From contig JADYUX010000001.1 of NCBI GenBank assembly GCA_021532125.1, positions 1 through 64,000 on the forward strand: a stretch of DNA of 64,000 nucleotides. The letters are read 5' to 3'. The translations under genes and the position numbers were made by a program. Origin of the DNA: Arcanobacterium haemolyticum (GTDB taxonomy: Bacteria; Actinomycetota; Actinomycetes; Actinomycetales; Actinomycetaceae). This document shows positions 8,895 to 17,503 of the stretch, one piece after another. Below the pieces are notes generated by a model that worked only from the letters and a program-made list of their open reading frames with translations, ran no database searches and was not told where the DNA came from. How positions within the stretch are numbered: position 1 is the first letter of the stretch; every line of letters starts with the position of its first letter.

Positions 8895-9802
8895 TGAAAG
8901 CATCACGTCTCGCAGCTCTCGCTGGCGCCTTCGCACTCGCGCTCGGCCTGACAGCCTGCTCCGCCCCCTCAACGACGAGCGACGGAACTGTCAAAGTTTC
9001 AGCCTCTTTCTACCCTCTCGTGTGGCTCACACAGAAGATCGGTGGCGACGCCGTTTCGGTTTCCTCCGTCACGCCCACAAATGTCGAGCCCCACGATTTT
9101 GAGCTAGCTCCAGCAGACATTTCCGCACTCCAAGAAGCAAAGGCCATCGTGTATGTCGCAGGTTTCCAACCTTCACTCGACGATGCAATCTCCGAAATCT
9201 CCGGGCCGAAAATTCTTGAGCTCTCCCACAACGTCGATCTCAAAGAACTCGACGCCGACCACGCAGATCACGACGGACACGACCACGGTGCGTACGACCC
9301 ACACTTTTGGCTCGATCCCGAGCGCATGATCAAAGCCGCCGAAGAAATCAACGCAAGCCTCGCGAAAATCGCCCCCGATCACGCGAGCACGTTCGCAACG
9401 AACCTTGAAAACCTCAAACAAGAACTCACATCTGTCGATACTTCGTTCACGACAGGTCTGGCAAACTGCGAGCGGCGCACACTCGTCACAAATCACTCAG
9501 CGTTCGGCTACCTGACAGAACGCTACAACCTCACCCAAGTTTCCATCTCCGGTATCGACCCCGAGAGCGAACCAAGCCCTGCTGAGCTCGCCAAGGTCAA
9601 GCAGATTATCGCCGAGACTGGCACGACCACTATCTTCACGGAAAGCCTCGTCTCACCCAAGACTGCCGAAGCACTCGCCGGCGAAGCCGGAGTGACAACC
9701 GCCGAACTTAACCCCCTCGAATCCCAACCGGAAGGCGGCGACTACCTCGCCGCTATGCAAGCTAACCTTGAAGCACTACGCACAGGTTTAAGCTGCAAGT
9801 AG
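8894..9802 (+). CDS. znuA: zinc ABC transporter substrate-binding lipoprotein
   Basis: Captures zinc outside the membrane and delivers it to ZnuB. The 302-residue cluster A-I protein has a short signal peptide ending in the lipobox LTAC (Cys22). Metal-ligand candidates are the His in VEPHDFEL, the second His after an acidic His-rich loop (DADHADHDGHDHG, about 122-134) and the His in TNHSAFGYL. The His-rich loop favours zinc over manganese. I use the ATG at 8894 rather than the in-frame GTG at 8879 because the promoter and a Zur box overlap that GTG. Confidence 0.93.
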   Translation: MKASRLAALAGAFALALGLTACSAPSTTSDGTVKVSASFYPLVWLTQKIGGDAVSVSSVTPTNVEPHDFELAPADISALQEAKAIVYVAGFQPSLDDAISEISGPKILELSHNVDLKELDADHADHDGHDHGAYDPHFWLDPERMIKAAEEINASLAKIAPDHASTFATNLENLKQELTSVDTSFTTGLANCERRTLVTNHSAFGYLTERYNLTQVSISGIDPESEPSPAELAKVKQIIAETGTTTIFTESLVSPKTAEALAGEAGVTTAELNPLESQPEGGDYLAAMQANLEALRTGLSCK

Positions 9803-9812
9803 CATAAACCTG
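9783..9812 (+). other. hairpin across the znuA stop codon
   Basis: CAGGTTTA (9783-9790) pairs with TAAACCTG (9805-9812), enclosing the TAG stop of znuA in a 14-base loop. It stands directly before a much stronger hairpin. Confidence 0.6.
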
Positions 9813-9822
9813 CATTACTCAT

Positions 9823-9864
9823 GGCGTTTATGGGGATGAGGACTACCTCATCCCCATAAACGCC
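9823..9864 (+). other. 19-bp intercistronic hairpin between znuA and znuC
   Basis: A perfect 19-bp stem with a 4-base loop (ACTA) fills the znuA-znuC gap; the left arm is 9823-9841 and the right arm 9846-9864. It is not followed by a T-tract, so it more likely protects the upstream znuA message or weakens read-through than fully terminates, giving more binding protein than transporter. Confidence 0.8.
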
Positions 9865-9880
9865 TCCCAGAAAGGACATC

Positions 9881-10663
9881 ATGTCCACTCCCCTGCTAAG
9901 CGCAACCAACGTCTCGGTCGTCCTCGGAAAGACACGTATCCTCCACGACATCAACCTTGACGTCACCACTGGAGACTCCATAGCTATCCTCGGAGCAAAT
10001 GGCTCGGGAAAATCAACTCTCGTCCGAGCACTTCTCGGGATCCTTCCATTATCGTCCGGCCACGTCGACCTTCTCGGCGCTGACATCTCAGACCGCCGCA
10101 AAGTCCCCTGGGGGAAAATTGGTTATGTACCCCAGCGCGTGAGCGCCGCCGGCGGCGTGCCCTCAACTGCTCTCGAAGTCGTTCGTTCCGGGCTACTCGG
10201 CCCAGGTAGGGGACTTTTTGCCGACCGCGGACGCAAAGCCAAAGCCCTCGCCCTTGAGGCCCTTGATGCAGTCGGCCTCAAAGATCGAGCCAACGACCAC
10301 GTCCAAGTTTTCTCTGGAGGCCAGGCTCAGCGCGTGCTTATTGCCAGGGCTCTCGTCTCCAAACCCGATGTTCTTTTCCTCGACGAACCCCTTGCCGGGA
10401 TCGATCGGGAATCACGCGAAAACCTCGCACGCCTGCTCGGAGAGCTTCGCTCGTCGGGCCTCACAATGCTCACAGTTCTCCACGAGATGGGCGAGCTCGG
10501 TAGCCTCATTCACCGAGCAATCGTCATCCAAGATGGGCACAAAGTGTACGACGGACCGCCCGAGGATTCTCCGCGAGCACACGACGATGACCACCTACAC
10601 CTCCACGAATCTTCGACCTTCCCCAGCCATCACGCCCCTCGCCTCACCACGGAGCTCTCATGA
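9881..10663 (+). CDS. znuC: zinc ABC transporter ATP-binding protein
   Basis: ATPase powering zinc import through ZnuB at the inner face of the membrane. The 260-residue protein has Walker A GANGSGKS (38-45), signature FSGGQ (about 145), Walker B VLFLDEP and a switch His in VLHEMGEL. Its C-terminal tail is rich in His and Asp (HDDDHLHLHESSTFPSHH), a possible zinc-sensing or feedback element. AGAAAGGA precedes the ATG, and its last four bases overlap znuB (ATGA). Confidence 0.93.
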   Translation: MSTPLLSATNVSVVLGKTRILHDINLDVTTGDSIAILGANGSGKSTLVRALLGILPLSSGHVDLLGADISDRRKVPWGKIGYVPQRVSAAGGVPSTALEVVRSGLLGPGRGLFADRGRKAKALALEALDAVGLKDRANDHVQVFSGGQAQRVLIARALVSKPDVLFLDEPLAGIDRESRENLARLLGELRSSGLTMLTVLHEMGELGSLIHRAIVIQDGHKVYDGPPEDSPRAHDDDHLHLHESSTFPSHHAPRLTTELS

Positions 10664-11544
10664 TTCTCGACATGCTTTCGTCGCCGCTCATGCAGCGCGG
10701 CCTTATTGTGGCTCTGCTCGTTGGACTCTCCGCTCCTGTCGTCGGCACGTATATCGTCCAACGAGGTATGGCTCTTATGGGTGACGGCATCGGGCACGTC
10801 TCTCTCACGGGAGTTGCGATTGGTTGGCTCGCTGCAGGATGGTTCGGTCTCTCCCCCAACGACGTGCTTGCAATCCCTGGTGCGATCCTAGCCTCACTCA
10901 TTGGCGCCATCCTCATTGAGGTTATTCGCGCCTACGGGCGAACAGGCGGTGACGTCGCTCTTGCCATGCTGTTCTACGGAGGCATTGCCGGCGGAGTCTT
11001 ACTCATCCGTTTGGCAGGCGGAACCACCACAAACCTCACAAGCTATCTCTTCGGCTCGATTGCAACTGTCTCCTCCACAGACGTCGCCTACACAGCAGTC
11101 CTCGCCATCATCATCCTTGCCGTTGGAGTCGGACTCCGCGGCCCCCTTTTCGCCTTGTCTCACGACGAAGAATTTGCCCGCACCCGTGGCCTCCACGTGC
11201 GCGGACTCAACATACTCGTCGCCGTTGTGGCTGCCCTGACAGTCTCCGTCTCCATGCGAGCTGTCGGCGTACTCCTCGTCTCCGCAATTATGATCGTTCC
11301 AGTTGCGATCGCACAGCTCGTATCGACCTCCTTCGTCCGAACAATGAGAATTGCTCAAGCTGTAGGCACGCTCGTCTGCATCGCAGGCCTCGTCATCACC
11401 TACCGCGTCGCTGCTTCGCCTGGAGCGACGATCGTCGTTATCCTTATCGGGATCTATGCGATCATCGCGGCTGCACGTTCCCTCATCGGGCTTCGCAGCC
11501 GGCGCGGAGCCGAAAGGAGCACAGAATGCCAAGCCCACGTATGA
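10660..11544 (+). CDS. znuB: zinc ABC transporter permease
   Basis: The 294-residue membrane component of the zinc importer, ABC-3 permease family. About eight hydrophobic segments are visible, with family-typical QRGMALMGDGIGHVSLTGVA near the N-terminus and RAVGVLLVSAIMIVPVA in the second half. It is translationally coupled to znuC by a 4-base overlap and overlaps zur by 19 bases, so the four genes form one transcript. Confidence 0.93.
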   Translation: MILDMLSSPLMQRGLIVALLVGLSAPVVGTYIVQRGMALMGDGIGHVSLTGVAIGWLAAGWFGLSPNDVLAIPGAILASLIGAILIEVIRAYGRTGGDVALAMLFYGGIAGGVLLIRLAGGTTTNLTSYLFGSIATVSSTDVAYTAVLAIIILAVGVGLRGPLFALSHDEEFARTRGLHVRGLNILVAVVAALTVSVSMRAVGVLLVSAIMIVPVAIAQLVSTSFVRTMRIAQAVGTLVCIAGLVITYRVAASPGATIVVILIGIYAIIAAARSLIGLRSRRGAERSTECQAHV

Positions 11545-11939
11545 CCGTTCAACGCGCAGCAATCGCCGAGTGTATCCGCGAGCAAAGCGGATTTGTCTCG
11601 GCCCAACAGCTACACGAAGAATTGAGCGCACAGGGCCAACGGATTGGCCTCGCCACTGTGTACCGCGCTCTGCAAGCGATGGCCGACGACGGCGAACTCG
11701 ATCTCCTGCGCTCCGACGGCGAGACTCTCTACCGCCGCTGCGCCACCGAAACACATCACCATCATCTCGTGTGCCGCTCATGCGGGAAGACGGTCGAGGT
11801 TTCCGGCGAAGGCGTCGAAAAGTGGGCACATCACGTTGCTCAGCAGGCCGGCTTCGTCGATGTCTCGCATACCCTCGAACTCGTCGGGCTATGCGCGCAG
11901 TGCGCACGCACAGATGCCTCGCCTTCCCTTGGTGAGTGA
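11526..11939 (+). CDS. zur: Fur-family zinc uptake regulator
   Basis: Zinc-responsive repressor. The 137-residue protein has the winged helix (MTVQRAAIAECI to GLATVYRALQAMADDGEL), the metal-site cluster TETHHHHLVCRSCG and a second CxxC (GLCAQCAR). Both Cys pairs form the structural zinc site of the Fur family. Its position as fourth gene of an operon headed by two Zur boxes supports Zur rather than Fur or PerR, and implies autoregulation. Confidence 0.9.
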   Translation: MPSPRMTVQRAAIAECIREQSGFVSAQQLHEELSAQGQRIGLATVYRALQAMADDGELDLLRSDGETLYRRCATETHHHHLVCRSCGKTVEVSGEGVEKWAHHVAQQAGFVDVSHTLELVGLCAQCARTDASPSLGE

Positions 11940-11955
11940 CGCGCCACTTCTTCTG

Positions 11956-11961
11956 TAGACT
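11956..11961 (+). promoter_or_regulatory. -10 element before 11969
   Basis: TAGACT with exactly 7 bases to the ATG at 11969; suggests an internal leaderless promoter for the membrane protein gene. No convincing -35. Confidence 0.35.
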
Positions 11962-11968
11962 TCTTCCC

Positions 11969-12499
11969 ATGCAATCAATTGAACGATTTGTGGACACAGG
12001 CCCGTTCTTCGCTGTCTTCATCTTTCTCACCTGTGCCGTCGCTTTTCGTTCAAGCATCATCTACGGACTGGGAAGATACGCCCATTACCTCATGATGCGT
12101 GACGCCCAACCCTCGTCGGGATTCGCCCTGAGGGTATGGACCTGGGCACACGCCACACCAACACAGAAGGCGATGGCAACCCTGCGCTCGCGAGGATGGA
12201 TCGCTATCCCCTTGTGCTACCTCACCGTCGGGGTCCAGACGCTCATTATCATGGCGGCCGGCATTATCGGCATGACCTATCCGCGTTTCGCGCTAGCAGC
12301 CGCCCCAGGTTGGCTCGCCTGGTCTGCCATTTACTCGACAATCGGCTTCGCCGTATGGCGTGCAACAGTCTCAGCAGCCGCCGGCTCCCCACTCGGGATT
12401 GCTATTATTGCGGTGCTCATCGTCGTTATTGTCGCTGTCATCGTGTGGCGCAGGCGCTCACGAGTTCGCCTGGCACAAGCTCTCACGAGCGACGAATAA
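11969..12499 (+). CDS. small membrane protein, possibly DedA/VTT-like
   Basis: A 176-residue protein with about four hydrophobic segments: residues 8-30, then, after a cytoplasmic stretch, about 76-96, 103-128 and 136-158, ending in an Arg-rich tail (WRRRSRVRL). The segment SRGWIAIPLCYLTVGVQTL resembles the re-entrant region of DedA/VTT membrane proteins, but the match is only partial and the function unknown. The ATG at 11969 is preferred to 11936 because of the -10 spacing. Confidence 0.75.
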   Translation: MQSIERFVDTGPFFAVFIFLTCAVAFRSSIIYGLGRYAHYLMMRDAQPSSGFALRVWTWAHATPTQKAMATLRSRGWIAIPLCYLTVGVQTLIIMAAGIIGMTYPRFALAAAPGWLAWSAIYSTIGFAVWRATVSAAAGSPLGIAIIAVLIVVIVAVIVWRRRSRVRLAQALTSDE

Positions 12500-12512
12500 G
12501 TGGAGGAAACCC

Positions 12513-12734
12513 ATGGATCGCATCGAAGTACAGCTCCCCATTAAACTTGGTCAATTCGTGAAGCTGGCTTCTCTCGCAGATTCCGGCTCACAGGCCCGCG
12601 AAATGATCGAGATGGGCGACATCACCGTGAACGGCCACGTCGAACAGCGCCGCGGCCACACACTCCGCGACGGAGATATCGTCGCCCTCCACACCCCCAC
12701 CGGCGAAATTCGCGTCCAGGTCGCCGGGATGTAG
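12513..12734 (+). CDS. S4-domain RNA-binding protein
   Basis: A 73-residue protein consisting of essentially one S4 domain: the LGQFVKLASLADSGSQAREM helices and the GDITVNGHVEQRRGHTLRDGD loop that contacts structured RNA. Similar small S4 proteins (YbcJ/YaaA type) bind rRNA or tRNA; the target here is unknown. GGAGG lies six bases before the ATG and rules out the longer upstream frame. Confidence 0.88.
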   Translation: MDRIEVQLPIKLGQFVKLASLADSGSQAREMIEMGDITVNGHVEQRRGHTLRDGDIVALHTPTGEIRVQVAGM

Positions 12735-12740
12735 CCTCAC

Positions 12741-13271
12741 ATGGCCATCCACTTCTATACGTCCTCGACACTCGATGGTTTCCTTGCCACCGACGACGAT
12801 TCGCTCGATTGGCTTTTTTCTTTCGCCATCGACCTTGAGGGGCCGATGGCGTACCCAGCTTTCGTCGACAATATCGGCGCCCTCGTCATGGGTGCATCCA
12901 CTTACGACTGGCTTATTGCACACGAGAAGGCCTGGCCGTATACGCAGCCAACATGGGTCTTCACCCATCGCCCACGTCGAGCACCCGAGGGAGCCGCAAT
13001 CCGCTTCATCGAAGGCTCACCTCATAAGCACATCGACGCCATTAGGCAATCGGCCAGAGAAAAAGATATCTGGATTGTTGGCGGCGGCGCATTAGCAACG
13101 CGCTGGGCCAAGGAGGGCCTTCTCGACGAGGTATGGATTCAATACGCTCCCATAACGCTCGGCCACGGAAAACCTCTCGCAACCGATGAGCTGAACCTTG
13201 AACTTCTCGACGTCCAACGCAACCGCGACTTCGTGTGCACGCGTTACACAGTTCGCCACAACTCGATCTGA
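12741..13271 (+). CDS. RibD C-terminal-domain (dihydrofolate-reductase-fold) protein
   Basis: A 176-residue protein of the RibD_C / DHFR-like superfamily, which reduces substrates with NADPH. Visible landmarks are STLDGFLATDDDSLDWL, GALVMGASTYDWL, the nucleotide-binding IWIVGGGALATRW and DEVWIQYAPITLG. Standalone members are of unclear substrate; it is not a complete riboflavin deaminase/reductase. It starts 6 bases after the S4 gene and converges on dnaE. Confidence 0.85.
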   Translation: MAIHFYTSSTLDGFLATDDDSLDWLFSFAIDLEGPMAYPAFVDNIGALVMGASTYDWLIAHEKAWPYTQPTWVFTHRPRRAPEGAAIRFIEGSPHKHIDAIRQSAREKDIWIVGGGALATRWAKEGLLDEVWIQYAPITLGHGKPLATDELNLELLDVQRNRDFVCTRYTVRHNSI

Positions 13272-13317
13272 ATCGCCTCAGTAGCCGCACTCCCCACCCC
13301 GCGACGGGTCCAGCGCA

Positions 13318-16300
13318 CTACATCAAACAGTTCCGCCCAAGCAAAACACGCAAATCCGAGAACATCCCCGCGCCCGGCTTCACGTAATACTCCTTCGCAA
13401 CCTGAACAACCGAGGTCACCCCCGGCCGGCGAATATGCAACCTCACTGGCGACGAACCCGGATACGAACGAAGAATCTGCGCTAGCGAATCCATGAGCGG
13501 CTGGGTGCACATACGCTCAGGAATCTGTAGATCAAGCGGCGAATCAGGCATCAGATCACCGTCAGGCAAAGACACGGACTGTGCCGAGAGCTGAATCGAC
13601 CCATCTCGATCTTGCACGCGGCACGTCACGATTGCCACCGTATCCTGCTGAAGCATCGTCGATACAGTTTGGTAGGTCTGCGGGAAGAAATTGATTTCTG
13701 CACTGCCTGTCAGATCTTCGAGAACGACCGTCGCCCACATCTTGCCGTTCTTCTTCGAGATGCGCGGCTGCACATTCGTGATAAGACCAGCCAGCGTAAT
13801 GCTCGCTCCGTCCGGCGTGGAATCCTCATTCATGAGGCGAACAATCGTCGTATCCGCGGCGCGATCAAGCACATGTTCAAGTCCAGAAAGCGGATGATCC
13901 GACACGTAGAGACCAAGCATGTCGCGTTCGTTATCGAGCTTCGCCTTCTTATCCCATTCAGGAAGATCAGGAATCTGCACGTCGACGCCCGCACCCAAAT
14001 CCCCACCGGCATCACCAAACAGATCGAACTGCCCAGCCGCTTCATTCTTCTTGAGGGAGACAACAGAATCGACAGCCTCCTCAACCCGCGAGAGCAGTGC
14101 CCGCCGAGTGTACCCCATCGAGTCGAAAGCACCGGCCTTGACAAGGCACTCAATCGCTCGCTTATTGCACACTTGAAGCGGCACCTTATCCAAGAAGTCC
14201 TGGAACGACGTGAAGGCACCCTTCTCCTCGCGTGCCGCGATAATGCCCTCAACGACATTCGCACCCACGTTGCGGATAGCAGACAAGCCGACGCGAATCT
14301 CGTCGCCCACAGCGGAGAAATCCGCAAGCGACTCATTGACATCGGGGACGAGAACAGTGATGCCCATGCGACGAGCCTCGCCCAAATATAGGGCGAGCTT
14401 GTCTTTGTTGTCCTTCTTCGACGTGAGAAGCGCCGACATGAATTCCACAGGGAAGTTCGCCTTGAGGTAGGCCGTCCAGTACGAAATCACGCCGTAGCAG
14501 GCAGAATGAGAACGGTTGAACGCATACTGCGCGAAAGGAACAAGAATCCCCCACAGGGTATCGATACATTCCTTCGAGTACCCGTTATCGAGCATGCCCT
14601 TCGAGAAGCCCTCGAACTGCTTGTTGAGCACGTCGAGTTTCTTCTTGCCCATGGCCTTACGCAACGTATCTGCCTGGCCCATCGTGAAGCCGGCGCATAC
14701 ACGCGCAATCTGCATAACCTGCTCTTGGTACACGATGAGACCGTACGTTGTACCCAGAATGTCCTTGAGAGGCTCCTCAAGCTCCGGATGAATCGGAGTA
14801 ATCTCCTGCAGCCCGTTCTTACGCAAGGCATAGTTCGTATGCGAGTTCATGCCCATAGGGCCAGGCCGGTAGAGAGCCGACACAGCGGAAATGTCCTCAA
14901 ATTCTGTCGGCTTCATCTGTTTGAGGAGGGCGCGCATCCCCGAACCATCAAGCTGGAAAACGCCGAGCGTGTCGGCACGTTGCATGAGTGCGAACGTCGC
15001 CTCGTCGTCGAGTGGAACTTTCTCGATTTCAAGGGGTTCCTTGCCGTTGTTGACGATATTGTGCAGCGTATCGTCAATCATCGTGAGGTTGGACAGACCG
15101 AGGAAGTCCATCTTGAGGATGCCAAGCTCTTCGCACAACGGGTATTCGAACTGGGTAATTGTCGCGCCATCAGCAGGGCGCTTCATCACAGGAATGACGT
15201 CCGTGAGCGGCACCGACGACATGAGAATGGCGCACGCATGCACACCCCACTGGCGGGTAAGCCCTTCAAGGCCACGAGCGAGCTCAAATACGCGCTTGCC
15301 GTCAGCATCCGTGGAGACGAGCTGGCGGAAATCCTCGGCCTCAACGTAGCGTCCATCGTTCTCGTCAAAGACGCCTGCGAGAGAGATATCTTTGCCCTGA
15401 ACAGCAGGTGGCAGAGCCTTCGTGAGGCGCTCCCCCATCTCGAAGGGGTAGCCCAGCACGCGCGCCGAATCCTTGAGAGCCTGCTTCGTCTTAATCGTGC
15501 CGAACGTGACGACCTGGGAGACCTTATCCTCCCCATACTTACGTTCGACATACTCGATGACCTCTCCACGCCGACGCTCGTCAAAATCGACGTCGATATC
15601 CGGCATGGACACGCGCTCAGGGTTCAAGAACCTCTCGAAGAGGAGGTTGTACTTGATCGGATCGAGTTCGGTGATTTGGAGGGCGTAAGCAACCATCGAT
15701 CCTGCGCCCGAGCCACGGCCCGGTCCAACTCGGATTCCGTTTTCTTTCGCCCACCGAATGTAGTCGGAGACGACGAGGAAGTATCCAGGGAAGCCCATCT
15801 GAAGGATGACCCCAACCTCGTAGTCGGCTCGCTCACGCACATCTGCCGGGATCGTGTCACCGAAGCGGTAGTGGAGTCCGTTTTCCACCTCTTTGACGAA
15901 CCAGGAGGTGATGTCCTCCCCTTCGGGCACAGGGAACACCGGCATGTAGTTGGCGCCTTCAGCCGACGTCTGGAAGGAGATATCGCATCGTTCAGCAATG
16001 ACGAGCGTGTTTTCGCATGCGCCTGGGAGGTCACCGAACAGATCCCACATGTCCTGAGAGGATCGAAGGTGGTATCCGGTGCCGTCGAAGGTAAAGCGAT
16101 CAGGATCTTGCAGCGTCGAACCCGAGTTAATGCACAGCATGGCGTCTTGGATGGGAGCATCCCCTGCCGTCACGTAATGCGAATCGTTCGTTGCGAGGAG
16201 TGGCGCCCCGATCTTCTTCGCCAGATCAAGGAGGTCGTTACGCACCCGGCGCTCGATCTCATTATCGTGATCCATGAATTCGACGAAGTAGTTATCTTTA

Positions 16301-16848
16301 CCGAAAAGATCCTGCATGCGCCCGGCGGCTTGATAGGCTTCGTCGAACTGCCCGAGGCGCAGCCTCGTCTGTACTTCACCAGACGGGCACCCGGCCGTTG
16401 CGATCAGTCCCTCGTGGTAGGTCTCGAGAAGCTCCATATCCATGCGTGGCCATTTGCCCATCTGCCCTTCGAGGGAGGCACGCGAGGCCATGCGGAAGAG
16501 ATTGTGGAGGCCAGTGTTATTCTCCGCGAGAAGGGTCAAGTGCGTATACGCGCCGCGAGCGGAGACATCGTCGGAGCGCTGGGATTCGTCGCCCCAGAGC
16601 ACACGATTCGAGGAGAAACGCGAGGTTCCCGGCGTCATGTACGCCTCGACACCAATAATTGGTTTGATGCCCTCGCTCTTACATGCCTTATAGAACTCGT
16701 AGGCGCCGAAGCAGTAACCGTGGTCGGTAATTGCGACAGCCTTCTGGTTCTGCGCTTTTGCTTCGGCAACAAGTTTCTTAATCTTCGCTGCGCCGTCCAG
16801 CATCGAATATTCCGTGTGAACGTGGAGGTGCGCGAAGTCCTTAGCCAT
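13318..16848 (-). CDS. dnaE: DNA polymerase III alpha subunit
   Basis: Replicative polymerase catalytic subunit, 1176 residues. Seen in order: PHP domain (HLHVHTEYSMLDGAAK), the catalytic MPDIDVDFDERRRG near residue 415, QEQVMQIARVCAGFTMGQAD in the fingers, the helix-hairpin-helix region (GAFTSFQDFLDKV), the OB fold (SITLAGLITNVQPRISKKNGKMWA) and a short C-terminal domain. The start ATG has TAAAAT 7 bases upstream, consistent with a leaderless transcript. No SOS box is visible. Confidence 0.97.
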   Translation of the reverse strand: MAKDFAHLHVHTEYSMLDGAAKIKKLVAEAKAQNQKAVAITDHGYCFGAYEFYKACKSEGIKPIIGVEAYMTPGTSRFSSNRVLWGDESQRSDDVSARGAYTHLTLLAENNTGLHNLFRMASRASLEGQMGKWPRMDMELLETYHEGLIATAGCPSGEVQTRLRLGQFDEAYQAAGRMQDLFGKDNYFVEFMDHDNEIERRVRNDLLDLAKKIGAPLLATNDSHYVTAGDAPIQDAMLCINSGSTLQDPDRFTFDGTGYHLRSSQDMWDLFGDLPGACENTLVIAERCDISFQTSAEGANYMPVFPVPEGEDITSWFVKEVENGLHYRFGDTIPADVRERADYEVGVILQMGFPGYFLVVSDYIRWAKENGIRVGPGRGSGAGSMVAYALQITELDPIKYNLLFERFLNPERVSMPDIDVDFDERRRGEVIEYVERKYGEDKVSQVVTFGTIKTKQALKDSARVLGYPFEMGERLTKALPPAVQGKDISLAGVFDENDGRYVEAEDFRQLVSTDADGKRVFELARGLEGLTRQWGVHACAILMSSVPLTDVIPVMKRPADGATITQFEYPLCEELGILKMDFLGLSNLTMIDDTLHNIVNNGKEPLEIEKVPLDDEATFALMQRADTLGVFQLDGSGMRALLKQMKPTEFEDISAVSALYRPGPMGMNSHTNYALRKNGLQEITPIHPELEEPLKDILGTTYGLIVYQEQVMQIARVCAGFTMGQADTLRKAMGKKKLDVLNKQFEGFSKGMLDNGYSKECIDTLWGILVPFAQYAFNRSHSACYGVISYWTAYLKANFPVEFMSALLTSKKDNKDKLALYLGEARRMGITVLVPDVNESLADFSAVGDEIRVGLSAIRNVGANVVEGIIAAREEKGAFTSFQDFLDKVPLQVCNKRAIECLVKAGAFDSMGYTRRALLSRVEEAVDSVVSLKKNEAAGQFDLFGDAGGDLGAGVDVQIPDLPEWDKKAKLDNERDMLGLYVSDHPLSGLEHVLDRAADTTIVRLMNEDSTPDGASITLAGLITNVQPRISKKNGKMWATVVLEDLTGSAEINFFPQTYQTVSTMLQQDTVAIVTCRVQDRDGSIQLSAQSVSLPDGDLMPDSPLDLQIPERMCTQPLMDSLAQILRSYPGSSPVRLHIRRPGVTSVVQVAKEYYVKPGAGMFSDLRVLLGRNCLM

Positions 16849-16855
16849 GCGCTCT

Positions 16856-16861
16856 ATTTTA
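16856..16861 (-). promoter_or_regulatory. -10 element of dnaE, leaderless promoter
   Basis: TAAAAT on the minus strand, 7 bases before the ATG at 16848. No ribosome-binding site occurs in the gap. Confidence 0.5.
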
Positions 16862-17001
16862 GGGGTTTGCGAGCCGGCTTGGGAGAGGGTGTCGGTATGC
16901 TCATGGCTCCGTTTGTCGGCTTGACGACGAGGGCTTGGAGGCTTTCGCTGTGAGCGACGACGAACGAGCCGGAATCCACACGTTCGTGCTCACGTGAGGC
17001 G

Positions 17002-17460
17002 TCACGCGGTCTGAGAAATAACCAGCTTCATGTCGCGGTGCGGGATTCCCGCGTCGAGATATGGTTCGCCCGGGATGAGTTCGTATCCGCATGCTTCGTA
17101 GAAGCCGATCGCCTGGACCTGTGCTGAAAGTTCGATAACCACCGTACCTGTATCGTCGCAGCAGCGTTCCAGCGCAACCTCGGCCGCGTAATCCATGATC
17201 TTCCGTCCGAGGCCGGTGCCGCGTGCGACCTTTCGGAGAGCTACGCGGCCAATATGGCAATGTCCAGGGCCCTCTGGGAGTACCCGTAAGGTCCCCGCCG
17301 CCTCTCCGTCAACATCCGCAAGCACGTGGATCGTCGACGAATCCGAATCATGAGCGTCAATTTCTTCGTCGATCGGAACATGCTGTTCCTCAACAAAAAC
17401 TTCGAGACGAATATCGAAACAGGCGCGAATATCGTCGTCATTCTCGACGATACGAATCAT
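17002..17460 (-). CDS. GNAT-family N-acetyltransferase
   Basis: A 152-residue acetyl-CoA-dependent acyltransferase, ElaA/YjdJ-like in appearance: FDIRLEVFVEEQHVPIDEEIDAHD at the N-terminus, then VARGTGLGRKIMDYA (acetyl-CoA pyrophosphate loop) and QVQAIGFYEACGYEL. The acceptor is unknown. The ATG at 17460 follows AGAGGA; the longer frame would run into the preceding synthase gene. Confidence 0.85.
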   Translation of the reverse strand: MIRIVENDDDIRACFDIRLEVFVEEQHVPIDEEIDAHDSDSSTIHVLADVDGEAAGTLRVLPEGPGHCHIGRVALRKVARGTGLGRKIMDYAAEVALERCCDDTGTVVIELSAQVQAIGFYEACGYELIPGEPYLDAGIPHRDMKLVISQTA

Positions 17461-17503
17461 CGTTGTCCTCTCAGCGGTACGTACGGTTAGGAGCGCCAGG
17501 GCG

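Noticed and set aside
14506-16953. 815-codon plus-strand open frame across dnaE
   Set aside because: Antisense to a full-length, motif-complete DNA polymerase gene; it has no recognisable domains and is explained by codon bias of dnaE.
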